Origin: Pseudomonadota bacterium
GTDB lineage: Bacteria; Pseudomonadota; Gammaproteobacteria; Burkholderiales; Burkholderiaceae_B
Assembly: GCA_023423975.1 (NCBI GenBank)
Contig: JAFAEO010000066.1
Coordinates: 62,001 to 126,000, forward strand
Length of the DNA: 64,000 bases
Reading direction: 5' to 3'
In this document: positions 25,750 to 33,871 of the stretch, in pieces
How positions within the stretch are numbered: the stretch's first letter is position 1
How the letters are laid out: the number at the start of each line of letters is the position of its first letter
The notes under the pieces: generated by a model
Told to the model about the DNA's origin: nothing
The model's input: only the letters and a program-made list of their open reading frames with translations
Database searches by the model: none
Program-made: the position numbers and the translations under genes

Positions 25750-26025
25750 ATGTTATTCATGGTAGAAATGACTGTAAACATCCCTCATGACATGCCTGCA
25801 GAAATCGCTGCGGACATCAAGGCCAGGGAGAAGCAATACTCGCAGGACTTGCAGCGTGCCGGCAAGTGGCCGCATATCTGGCGTGTCGTGGGCGAGTATC
25901 GTAATGTGAGTATTTTCGATGTGCAGGACAACGAAGAGTTGCACAATCTGCTGTCCGGGTTGCCGTTGTTCCCCTTTATGGATATTCAGGTAACGGCATT
26001 GTGCCGACATCCGTCTGCAATTTGA
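25750..26025 (+). CDS. catC: Muconolactone delta-isomerase
   Basis: 91 residues, the usual size. The family signature is clear: MLFMVEMTVNIPHDMP at the start, then AREKQYSQDLQRAGKWPHIWRVVGEYRN, IFDVQDNEELHNLLSGLP and LFPFMDIQVTAL. It moves the double bond of muconolactone to give beta-ketoadipate enol-lactone in the catechol branch of the beta-ketoadipate pathway. It follows a bug gene and is convergent with catB, sharing the terminator at 26037-26066; in many genomes catB and catC are instead co-directional. Confidence 0.95.
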   Translation: MLFMVEMTVNIPHDMPAEIAADIKAREKQYSQDLQRAGKWPHIWRVVGEYRNVSIFDVQDNEELHNLLSGLPLFPFMDIQVTALCRHPSAI

Positions 26026-26036
26026 CACTGTTCTAC

Positions 26037-26066
26037 GCCGGCACGACGGTTCAGTATCGTGCCGGC
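26037..26066. terminator. Terminator between catC and catB
   Basis: Arms GCCGGCACGA and TCGTGCCGGC pair perfectly over 10 bases with a 10-base loop, followed on the plus strand by TATATTCTTTCTATTT. It ends the bug-catC transcript and may also serve the convergent catB transcript. Confidence 0.8.
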
Positions 26067-26135
26067 TATATTCTTTCTATTTGAACCGGCTGCATTCTAT
26101 GTAAGCCGGTTTTATATTGCACCAGCCGTCTGATC

Positions 26136-27260
26136 CTAATTGCGTGTATAGAACGCAATCTTGTCTTCATCCAGTGTGATGCCCAGGCCGGGACCCGGAG
26201 GGATCTTCAGGGTGTAGTCGCTATAGTCCAGCGGCGTGGCCAGTATCTCATCCTTGAGTAACAGCGGGCCGAACATTTCAGTGCCCCACTCAAGCCGGTT
26301 CAGCGTACAGAACAAGTGCGCAGCCGCGATGGTGGCAATAGAGCCCTCCAGCATGGTACCGCCGTACAAGGCGATATCGGCTGCCTGTGCAATGCCGATC
26401 AAGTCCCGCGCGTTTTGCAGGCCACCGGCCTGTTCTATCTTGATGGCAAAGACATTGGCGCAATGCGCACTTGCCAGCGTAAACCCGTCCTGTGGCCCTT
26501 TAAGGGATTCATCGGCCATGATCGGCACAATGCCCAGCGCCGTCAGGCGTTGCATGCCGGCCAGGTTTTTCTCATGAATGGGTTGTTCCACCAGTTCGAC
26601 CCCGGCATCGGCCAGCGCACGCAGTTGCTGGGTTGCCTCGGTTTCCGACCATCCCTGATTCACGTCGATGCGAATGCTGGCTTCGTCGCTCAGCGCGCCT
26701 CGGATGGCACGAATGTGTTTCAGATCCTCTTTGGGCGAGCGCATGCCGACCTTAAGCTTGAACAGTCGGTGGCGACGGGTATCGAGCATCTGCTGCGCTT
26801 CGTCGATATCTTTTTGCGTATCGCCACTGGCCAGGGTCCACGCGACGCTGATCCGGTCATGGATAGCGCCGCCGAACAGTGCATTCAGTGGCACGCCCAG
26901 GCGTTTTGCATAGGCGTCGTAGAGCGCAGTCTCGATGGCACATTTGGCAAAGCGGTTGTCCTTGATGGCCTTGTCCATACGCTGGCGCAGGGTTGCCAGA
27001 CCAGAGGCAGGCTGCCCGATAAGCAATGGCGCAAAATAGCGATCAATGTTGGTTTTCATGCTCTCGGGGCTTTCGCCACCGTAATTGAGTCCGCCAATGG
27101 TGGTCGCCTCGCCGATGCCTTCAATGCCATCTGAGGTTTTGATACGGACCAGCACCAGACATTGATTATGCATGGTGGCCACGGACATTTTGTGCGGGCG
27201 AATGGTAGGGATATCAATAATTTGCGTACTTACTTCTACTATGGTTGCATCCATATCCAT
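26136..27260 (-). CDS. catB: Muconate cycloisomerase
   Basis: 374 residues of the enolase superfamily, muconate lactonising subgroup. Catalytic Lys lies in RLFKLKVGMRSP, metal ligands in RIDVNQGWSE, then VELVEQPI and MADESLKGPQDG; the N-terminal IIDIPTIRPHKMSVATM is typical. It converts cis,cis-muconate to muconolactone. The first ATG sits right behind AGAGGAA, so the second in-frame ATG at 27254 has the better spacing. No catA (catechol dioxygenase) is in the window. A CatR-type operator lies 84 bases upstream. Confidence 0.93.
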   Translation of the reverse strand: MDMDATIVEVSTQIIDIPTIRPHKMSVATMHNQCLVLVRIKTSDGIEGIGEATTIGGLNYGGESPESMKTNIDRYFAPLLIGQPASGLATLRQRMDKAIKDNRFAKCAIETALYDAYAKRLGVPLNALFGGAIHDRISVAWTLASGDTQKDIDEAQQMLDTRRHRLFKLKVGMRSPKEDLKHIRAIRGALSDEASIRIDVNQGWSETEATQQLRALADAGVELVEQPIHEKNLAGMQRLTALGIVPIMADESLKGPQDGFTLASAHCANVFAIKIEQAGGLQNARDLIGIAQAADIALYGGTMLEGSIATIAAAHLFCTLNRLEWGTEMFGPLLLKDEILATPLDYSDYTLKIPPGPGLGITLDEDKIAFYTRN

Positions 27261-27343
27261 TTCCTCTGATAGCGGATTTATATTCGTCTTCCGAGTATAT
27301 AAGTGAGGCGACGTTCGGTCTAATATGGAATTTGTTCATAGGT

Positions 27344-27358
27344 ATACCAAAAAGGTAT
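27344..27358. promoter_or_regulatory. Second CatR/BenM-type operator ATAC-N7-GTAT
   Basis: ATACCAAAAAGGTAT is an exact ATAC-N7-GTAT match and a perfect 5-base inverted repeat. It lies between the divergent catB (84 bases from its start) and the second bug gene, so it may serve both. Confidence 0.7.
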
Positions 27359-27547
27359 CGCAGCCTTGATGGTGAACGCAGGGGGCTGGCAACGGGCACC
27401 GACGGCCACCGCTTATTTCAGACGGCATCTACGGGTAAACCGGGATTAAACAATGCTGAAGCATACCTTCATGAATCACAGATGGCAAAGCCGTCCTTTA
27501 GCCGCTACTCTGATCGCATAAATCGAACCTACAATCGGGAGACACGA

Positions 27548-28513
27548 ATGAACTTTTTAAAAGCTGTTCCTGGTAGCCTGCTGGCTATCTTCCTATTGGC
27601 AGGTACCGCCAGCGCGGCCTGGCCGGAGAAACCCATCACGATTATCGTGCCCGCTGCTCCCGGCGGCACAACGGATATATCAGCCCGATTGGTGGGCGAA
27701 AAAATGAGCAAAACCCTGGGTCAGAGTGTAGTGGTCGAAAACAAGGCCGGCGCGGCGGGCATTATCGGTTCGCAGGCCCTGGCGCGCAGCAAGCCTGATG
27801 GTTACACGCTGGGCATGGGTAATGTGGGGCCTAATGCAATCAACTATAGCCTGTACAAAACGCTGCCTTACAAAAAGGAAGATTTCAAGCCTATTACGCT
27901 TGTCATTTCGGTGCCGAACGTGCTGGTTGTCAACAGCGAGACGCCGGTCAAGTCAGTATCCGAACTGGTTGATTATCTTGCTGCCGATGAAGCGCGAAGA
28001 ACATTCGGCTCTTCGGGCAAGGGGCAGTCTCCACATCTTTCTGCAGAGATGTTCCTGCAACGGATAAAACAGACGGCACAGCACATTCCCTATAAAGGAG
28101 CAGGACCGGCGGTATCAGGTCTGCTGGGCAATCAATATACGTTCATGATTGATAACCTGCCCAGTTCCATGCCGTCTATCAAATCAGGTAAATTCAGGGC
28201 TCTGGCGGTCACGGGCGAGAAGCGCTCGGAGCAGTTGCCGGATGTCCCTACCATGAAAGAAGCGGGCATTGATAATATGGTCGTCAATGCCTGGTTTGGC
28301 TTGATTGCGCCAGCCGGCACGCCCGATGATGTCGTCAGTAAAGTTCAACAGGCCGCCAAAGAGGCGTTGGGCAGCGACGACATAGTTTCGCGATTCAAAT
28401 CTCTCGGTGGCACTCCAGGTGGAAATACTCCAGCGCAGTTTGGAACTTTTATCAATGAACAGCAGGCTTTATGGGCCGATACGGTGCGTGCTGCGAATCT
28501 GCAAATGCAATAG
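27548..28513 (+). CDS. Bug-family periplasmic receptor divergent from catB
   Basis: 321 residues. The signal peptide MNFLKAVPGSLLAIFLLAGT ends in ASA before AWPEKPITIIVPAAPGGTTD. Landmarks: VVENKAGAAGIIG, DGYTLGMGNVG, AQHIPYKGAGPAVSGLLGN. ATG 27548 is preceded by GGGAGA and starts a normal leader; the open frame extends back to 27245 but that part has no coding look. It shares an intergenic region and a CatR-type operator with catB. It is a candidate receptor for a compound feeding the catechol branch. Confidence 0.92.
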   Translation: MNFLKAVPGSLLAIFLLAGTASAAWPEKPITIIVPAAPGGTTDISARLVGEKMSKTLGQSVVVENKAGAAGIIGSQALARSKPDGYTLGMGNVGPNAINYSLYKTLPYKKEDFKPITLVISVPNVLVVNSETPVKSVSELVDYLAADEARRTFGSSGKGQSPHLSAEMFLQRIKQTAQHIPYKGAGPAVSGLLGNQYTFMIDNLPSSMPSIKSGKFRALAVTGEKRSEQLPDVPTMKEAGIDNMVVNAWFGLIAPAGTPDDVVSKVQQAAKEALGSDDIVSRFKSLGGTPGGNTPAQFGTFINEQQALWADTVRAANLQMQ

Positions 28514-28536
28514 AATACGCGGCTATTTCAGTTGGC

Positions 28537-28806
28537 TTAATACCCCTGCGCTGTCTTCCACCTGGCGTACTGTACCGGAAGGCAAACCGCGCAGGGCCGG
28601 TACCCGGCAGCGATGGCTGTTGCTTCATCGGCAAAAAACACCCGATACTTCACATAACCACCACGCGCGATGGCCTGCAGGGCGGTGCGGCAATCCAGGC
28701 AACCATAGATTTTGCTGCGCCTGTGCCCGCCCAGTTTACCAGGACGCGTGCTGTGCCAAGGTTTGCCGTCAGTTCCGGTCAGTGTCCAGTAGCGAACCCT
28801 GTTCAT
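28537..28806 (-). CDS. Ada-like zinc-binding domain protein
   Basis: 89 residues matching the stand-alone relatives of the N-terminal metal-binding domain of the Ada methyl-phosphotriester repair protein. The pattern YWTLTGTDGKPWHST, RSKIYGCLDCRTAL, YRVFFADEATAIAAGYRPCAVC places four cysteines (CLDC and CAVC) for one zinc. The AraC-type helices and the methyltransferase domain of full Ada are absent. ATG 28806 has AGGGA five bases before it. It overlaps the 3' end of the 2OG-Fe oxygenase remnant; the pair is common in proteobacteria. A link to repair is only by homology. Confidence 0.75.
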   Translation of the reverse strand: MNRVRYWTLTGTDGKPWHSTRPGKLGGHRRSKIYGCLDCRTALQAIARGGYVKYRVFFADEATAIAAGYRPCAVCLPVQYARWKTAQGY

Positions 28807-29195
28807 ATGTATCCCTTTGGTCGCCTCCAGGTGCATGATGGAAAAAGAGTTCCAGCCCGATGCGTTGGCCACCGCGTACGCGGCTGATGGCATGTTTCAT
28901 ATTGACCCGGTAAAAGCCCTTGTTTCCCTTGAGAGGGCGGTGGCCGGTGCTCATGAGTGCAACATCTCCCGGCCGCAGTGACAGGACAAGGGGACGAGAT
29001 TGCATGCGCGGACGCTGTTCTGTCATGACCAGTTCTCCACCACGAAAACCCTGTTCCGGTTCACTCAGCAGCAGCGCCACTTGTAATGGAAACACAAGAT
29101 TGCCGTGGTTGTGTTGGTGCAGGGCGATATAGTCTGATTCCTGCAATAGATGCAGATGCGACAGTTGCCGGGTCTGCCCGGCATTGTTATTCGCC
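28769..29195 (-). pseudogene. Truncated 2OG-Fe(II) oxygenase
   Basis: The open frame matches the C-terminal half of a roughly 230-residue 2OG-Fe(II) oxygenase family: GQTRQLSHLHLLQ, VFPLQVALLLSEPEQGFRGG, MTEQRPRMQSRPLVL and FYRVNMKHAISRVRGGQR. The first ~100 residues are gone; similarity starts just at the end of fhuF, and no ATG precedes it. The iron motif HxD is HQH here (ALHQHNHG), so a ligand is also lost. The only possible start is a TTG at 29146 without a ribosome site. I read it as a deletion remnant. Confidence 0.75.
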
Positions 29196-30005
29196 TGAAC
29201 AGATTTTCGCTTTTCTGTTGTACGTTAACGGGCACACCGAGCAGTACTCTGGCGGCGTGGTTGCCCGAAGATAAAAGCAGCAGGTCTTGCGGATCCTGAT
29301 CGGCTTGCCGTCACATTGCGTGTGCGCAAAATGATATTGGGCTAGCGGGTTATCCTTGACACCGAAAACAGAGGCGGGCGCATGCAGTAAATAGTCAAAA
29401 TCTTCCTGGATCCGGGCCTGTTTATCTTGTCCGGCGCTGGCGATCATATGGCGCTCGTATTGCGAATAAATACGCACGGCCAGGTTTTCCCATAAAATTT
29501 TGGGTGATACGCCAGAGGCGGCGCTCAGCGCTGCCCACAGCGGCGCCAGATTTTCAGCGAACAGCTGTTGCACAATGCGCTCGCGCCATTGCGCGCGTTT
29601 ACCCGCTTGCGGGCGGGTGACGGTCAGATCAATCAATGGCATGCGCGATTGCCACTTGCCGTCGTGCTGATATTCAAGAACCGTGTTGTTCAGGGACAGA
29701 TCTAGCCCTTTGTCGAACACGGTCATTGCGTACAGGGCTGCGGCCGTGCTCAGAAACGCGATTCTTTTGCCAAGCAAAGACGCGGTTACCTTGAGTGTGG
29801 GAGACCCAATGATCGGACCGATTTCACGCAGCAACTTGGTGCAGCGCACAGGGTCCAGCAGATCCACAGATGGCAGGCAATACACGGGATGGCGTTCGCT
29901 GGCATCAATCAACATGAACCTTGTGGTCAATACCTGCCACTGGTCCGCATCAAAGCCGGCTGCCCTAGGAAGCGTCAATGCCTGCACTCTGGATTCCTTT
30001 GCCAA
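29187..30005 (-). CDS. FhuF-like siderophore iron reductase
   Basis: 272 residues. The C-terminus has the FhuF 2Fe-2S signature: RKTCCFYLRATTPPEYCSVC, i.e. CC-x10-C-x2-C. The upstream domain has no membrane segment and fits the IucA/FhuF-like fold. FhuF-type reductases release iron from ferric siderophores in the cytoplasm. It is the last intact gene of the iron operon and overlaps the ATPase gene by 41 bases, so its true start may be slightly later. The DNA right after the stop holds the oxygenase remnant. Confidence 0.85.
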   Translation of the reverse strand: MAKESRVQALTLPRAAGFDADQWQVLTTRFMLIDASERHPVYCLPSVDLLDPVRCTKLLREIGPIIGSPTLKVTASLLGKRIAFLSTAAALYAMTVFDKGLDLSLNNTVLEYQHDGKWQSRMPLIDLTVTRPQAGKRAQWRERIVQQLFAENLAPLWAALSAASGVSPKILWENLAVRIYSQYERHMIASAGQDKQARIQEDFDYLLHAPASVFGVKDNPLAQYHFAHTQCDGKPIRIRKTCCFYLRATTPPEYCSVCPLTYNRKAKICSGE

Positions 30006-30774
30006 TGGGGATGCACATGGGGGTGCCGTAAAGCGGATCTTTTACAATTTTGCTTTGCAGATGAAATACATCCCGGACCATGGTCGCATTGAGCACCTGT
30101 GCCGGCTCGCCTTGTGCGTAGACCTGCCTGTTGGCAATGGCAACCATATTGTGTGCATAACGGCAGGCCAGGTTCAGATCATGCAGGACCATGACAATGG
30201 TTTTCTTTTTGGTCGCATTCAACTCGTATAACAGGTCCAGCACTTCGATCTGGTGCGCCAGGTCCAGATAAGTGGTGGGTTCGTCCAGCAGCAAGGTGTC
30301 TGTGTTTTGCGCCAGCGTCATTGCAATCCAGGCGCGCTGGCGCTGTCCGCCGGATAGGGCATCGACCGGCCTGTCCTGAAATTCGGTCAGTTCAGTTTGC
30401 GCCAGCGCCTGAGTGACGATCGTTTCATCTTCCTTTGACCACTGCTGCAGCCAGCTCTGGTGGGGAAATCGTCCCAGGCGCACCAATTGATAAACCGACA
30501 GACCTTCCGGTGCTGTCGGGCTTTGCGGCAAAATAGCCAGTTCGCGTGCCACTGCTGCCGTGGACCGGCGGTGGATATCCTTGCCGTTGAGCAGGACCGT
30601 GCCCTGTGATGGCCGGATCAGCCGTGCAAACGATTTGAGCAGGGTGCTTTTGCCACAGCCATTGCTGCCTACCAACACCGTAATCTGTGCCTTGGGAATG
30701 CTCAGATTCAGCCCGTCAATAACGATCTGGGTATCGTACTTCAGCGTAAGGTCTTGGCTTTCTATAGGATCCAT
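29965..30774 (-). CDS. Iron-siderophore ABC transporter ATPase
   Basis: 269 residues, FecE/FhuC type. Walker A GSNGCGKST, signature LSGGQRQR, Walker B TLLLDEPTTYLDL and the switch His in VMVLHDLNL are intact. ATG 30774 gives the usual N-terminus; the open frame goes back to 30915 through non-conserved residues. It lies behind two FecCD-type permease genes on the same strand. It energises ferric-siderophore import through the inner membrane. Confidence 0.93.
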   Translation of the reverse strand: MDPIESQDLTLKYDTQIVIDGLNLSIPKAQITVLVGSNGCGKSTLLKSFARLIRPSQGTVLLNGKDIHRRSTAAVARELAILPQSPTAPEGLSVYQLVRLGRFPHQSWLQQWSKEDETIVTQALAQTELTEFQDRPVDALSGGQRQRAWIAMTLAQNTDTLLLDEPTTYLDLAHQIEVLDLLYELNATKKKTIVMVLHDLNLACRYAHNMVAIANRQVYAQGEPAQVLNATMVRDVFHLQSKIVKDPLYGTPMCIPIGKGIQSAGIDAS

Positions 30775-30811
30775 TCGGATTGATCTTTCATAAAAAATAA
30801 TGACATTCGTG

Positions 30812-31843
30812 CTAGGAACGTGCACGCAACAGCAAATAGATAAAGAACGGGGCGCCAATGGCCGACACGAAAATACCTGCTGGCAGATCCAGCGGCAAAA
30901 ACTGCGTGCGGCCAATCAGGTCGGCGATCATGACCATATTGGCGCCGACAAGCATGGTCACGATAATCAGACTGACGCCGGATTTGCCACCTATCCGCCG
31001 GGCGATATGCGGAGCAACCAGGCCGACAAATCCCAGGGCGCCGGTATAGGCGATGGCCGCACCCGCTAAATAGACGCTTAACGCCAGCAGGACCAGCCGT
31101 GCCCGTTCCATGGAAATACCCAGGCCGATAATCAGCGCATCGTCCAGTTCATTGACTGCCAGCGTCCTGGCCAGCACGACCAGCAGTATGGCGGCCGGCA
31201 ACAGCCACAGGCATAGGGTCGTGACGTCATGCCAGCGCGCGCCGTAGACACTGCCTGTCAGCCAAACATAGGCGCTCAGGGTAGAGGAGAGCGGGCTGAA
31301 TACCAGCAACATGGTCGTGCAGGCGACCATCACAGCAGATATGCCCACCCCCACCAGGATCAGCCGGGTGGGTGAAACGCCGCTTTTCCAGGCCAGCAGA
31401 TAGACCAGCGCAGCGCCGGCAAAACCGCCGGCCATTGCCGCCAGCGGCAGCCATTGCACACTGAGCCAGGACGTCATGAACGACAGGAAAAATACCGCTG
31501 TGGCCGATGCGCCGCTGGTGACGCCGATAATATCGGGCGAAGCCAGCGGATTGCGAATAATGGTTTGCAGCAACAGGCCCGAGACTGCCAGTGCGCCACC
31601 GGCCAGCAGCGCCATCAGCATCCTGGGCGCACGCAAGATGGAGACGATAAAGGCATCATCGGCGATTGTCTGGCTGCGCAAAGCGTCAAAGACTTCCGGC
31701 AACGATAGCATGTACTTGCCTGAAGACAGAGACAGCAGGGCAACCGCCAGCGTGATCAGCAGCAATATTGCAATTGTTGTACACGTGCTGGTGTTGATCT
31801 GGCGTGAATACCAGTTATTGCGCACGGTCAGCCATTTATCCAT
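30812..31843 (-). CDS. Iron-siderophore ABC permease, FecD-like
   Basis: 343 residues, about nine to ten membrane segments (TIAILLLITLAVALLSLSSG, GGALAVSGLLLQTIIRNPLA and GALGFVGLVAPHIARRIGG). The FecCD signature G-L-x-x-P-H-x-x-R is clear. ATG 31843 overlaps the stop of the previous permease by eight bases, so the longer frame to 31888 is not used. With the partner permease it forms the heterodimeric channel of the importer. Confidence 0.92.
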   Translation of the reverse strand: MDKWLTVRNNWYSRQINTSTCTTIAILLLITLAVALLSLSSGKYMLSLPEVFDALRSQTIADDAFIVSILRAPRMLMALLAGGALAVSGLLLQTIIRNPLASPDIIGVTSGASATAVFFLSFMTSWLSVQWLPLAAMAGGFAGAALVYLLAWKSGVSPTRLILVGVGISAVMVACTTMLLVFSPLSSTLSAYVWLTGSVYGARWHDVTTLCLWLLPAAILLVVLARTLAVNELDDALIIGLGISMERARLVLLALSVYLAGAAIAYTGALGFVGLVAPHIARRIGGKSGVSLIIVTMLVGANMVMIADLIGRTQFLPLDLPAGIFVSAIGAPFFIYLLLRARS

Positions 31844-32840
31844 TGCGCATCCCCTTTCTGGCCATGTGGATAAAAAAGGGCGCACCAATCAGTGCAGTGA
31901 CCACGCCGATTGGCACTTCCTGGGGAATCAGCACGACTCGAGCCAGAATGTCTGCGAGCAGCAGCAACAATGCCCCGAAAACAGCATAGCCAGGCAGCAG
32001 CCAGCGGAAGTCTCCCGGCAGAATACGGCGCACGATGTGCGGGACGATCAGTCCGATAAAGCCGATATTGCCGGCCAACGACACCGCGCCGCCAGCCAGC
32101 AGGATGACAATGATGCTCAATAGCGAGCGAATGACAAATGTATTTTGCCCTAGACCTCGCGCGATATCATCGCCGGTAACCAGAATATTGATATGTCTGG
32201 CCAGTACGAAACTGGCGACAAAGCCGATCAGCAGATAAGGATAGATGGTGAGCACGGCATCTATTTCACGACCGGCAACCGAGCCGGCCATCCAGAACAG
32301 AATGCTGTCCAGGCCTTCCTGGCTGATTACCAGCAGCGCCTGGGTGAATGATGCAAACAGGGCTGTAACAGCTGCCCCCGCCAGCACAATGCGAAAGGGG
32401 CTGCGGCTGCCGAGCATGCCGATGCAATAGACCAGCGTGCCGGCAACCGCGGCGCCAGCAAACGCCAGCACCATGAACTGGGTCAGCGAGCTTGACCCGA
32501 ACAACGGCGCCAGCAGGACAATTGAAAAAACAGCACCGGCATTGATACCGAACAGGCCGGGAGAGGCCAGCGGGTTGCGGGTCACGGCCTGCATCAGGCC
32601 GCCGGCCACCGCGAGGCAGGCGCCCACGGCAATGGCAACGGTCATGCGGGAAAGCCTGGTGGTGTTCACCAGAATATGGTTGATATCAAGTGGATCGGAT
32701 TTAAACAGCGCGCCCAGCACATCACCGGGTGCGATATATGTTTTGCCTATAGACAGGCTAAGGATCGCCAGCAGGAGCAGTAAAGCGAATCCGATTGTCA
32801 GCGTGGCCAAAGCGCCCGAGCGTTTATGCAGCGTCGTCAT
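31836..32840 (-). CDS. Iron-siderophore ABC permease, FecC-like
   Basis: 334 residues with about ten membrane segments, LAIGFALLLLLAILSLSIGK-like at the start, CLAVAGGLMQAVTRNPLASP and NIGFIGLIVPHIVRRILPG in the middle and end. It overlaps the binding-protein gene by four bases (ATGA), a sign of coupling. It is homologous to the next permease, and the pair is the usual arrangement of Fec/Fat-type systems. Confidence 0.92.
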   Translation of the reverse strand: MTTLHKRSGALATLTIGFALLLLLAILSLSIGKTYIAPGDVLGALFKSDPLDINHILVNTTRLSRMTVAIAVGACLAVAGGLMQAVTRNPLASPGLFGINAGAVFSIVLLAPLFGSSSLTQFMVLAFAGAAVAGTLVYCIGMLGSRSPFRIVLAGAAVTALFASFTQALLVISQEGLDSILFWMAGSVAGREIDAVLTIYPYLLIGFVASFVLARHINILVTGDDIARGLGQNTFVIRSLLSIIVILLAGGAVSLAGNIGFIGLIVPHIVRRILPGDFRWLLPGYAVFGALLLLLADILARVVLIPQEVPIGVVTALIGAPFFIHMARKGMRNG

Positions 32841-33871
32841 TTTTGCAGACCAACGGGGGAGCCAAGAAGCTGTTCCAGTTCATCGAGCATGAGGTTGGCG
32901 CTCAGAATGCCGCCGGCCAGGCTCCAGTAGACGTTGTCGACCAGATAAACCTGCTTGTTCTTTACGGCTGTCAGTTGCTGCCATAGCAAATGCCGGGACC
33001 AATCGTCGTAGCGGTTTTGCACGACCCTGCTGTCCGAACGCATCTGCACGAAGAACACATCGGCATCCATGACAAGGATGCTTTCCTTGCTTGTCAGTTT
33101 CATCAGCGGCCAGCCGGACTTTCTGAACGGCTCGCTCCAGACAAAGCCCAGATCGGCCAGCACCGAGCCGGCAAAGCTGTTTGCCAGATAGATCCTGACA
33201 TGGTCGCTGCGAAAATCCAGAATCGACACGGACAATGGCCAGGCCGCCCCGAATTTGTCCTGAAGGCGCTTTTTGGTCTGTGCCAGACGCGCATCCCATT
33301 TGTCCAGCAACGCCTGGGCGGCAGCTTGACGATGCAATGCCTGACCGATTAACCGTGTGTTTTCCCTGAATTCATATACTTCATCCACCGCCACGGTGGG
33401 GGCGATATAGGAAAGCAGATCGTAGATTTTTTCATTTCTGAATTTGGAAGCGATGATCAAATCAGGCTTGAGCCTGGCAATATCTTCCAGGCTGGGCTGG
33501 GTCTCCAGGCCCACCATGGGCACGCCTTCGAGATCTTGCCGCAGATAGCGATAAACCGGTTTCTCAGTCCATGATTCCACGGTTGCCAGTGGTTTGACGC
33601 CAAGCGCAACGGCAATATCCGTGGCCCCTTGAAACAGTGTGATGACCCGCTGCGGGGTCTGGGCAATGGTGGTTGTACCCAGCGCATGTTGCACAGTGAA
33701 CGGTGCGGCCATGGCATTTGTACAGGCCAGGACGGACAACAGGAACCAGATACGCATGCCAAGCGATCGCCAGCCGGCTGAACCGGCGTGCGCAGCCGCA
33801 GGCACGATTGTGCGTACACGGCCCGGATTTGACGCCGTTTGCCTGGTCCACAGTTGTGATAGCGCGTTCAT
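32837..33871 (-). CDS. Ferric-siderophore binding protein (FecB-like)
   Basis: 344 residues if read from ATG 33871, which overlaps the stop of the receptor gene; the signal peptide MRIWFLLSVLACTNAMAA begins at an internal ATG at 33757, so the mature-size start may be there (306 residues). The class III binding-protein fold is seen in QRVITLFQGATDIAVALGVK, LKPDLIIASKFRNEKIYDLL and VYWSLAGGILSANLMLDEL. It carries the siderophore from the outer-membrane receptor to the permeases. Confidence 0.9.
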   Translation of the reverse strand: MNALSQLWTRQTASNPGRVRTIVPAAAHAGSAGWRSLGMRIWFLLSVLACTNAMAAPFTVQHALGTTTIAQTPQRVITLFQGATDIAVALGVKPLATVESWTEKPVYRYLRQDLEGVPMVGLETQPSLEDIARLKPDLIIASKFRNEKIYDLLSYIAPTVAVDEVYEFRENTRLIGQALHRQAAAQALLDKWDARLAQTKKRLQDKFGAAWPLSVSILDFRSDHVRIYLANSFAGSVLADLGFVWSEPFRKSGWPLMKLTSKESILVMDADVFFVQMRSDSRVVQNRYDDWSRHLLWQQLTAVKNKQVYLVDNVYWSLAGGILSANLMLDELEQLLGSPVGLQK

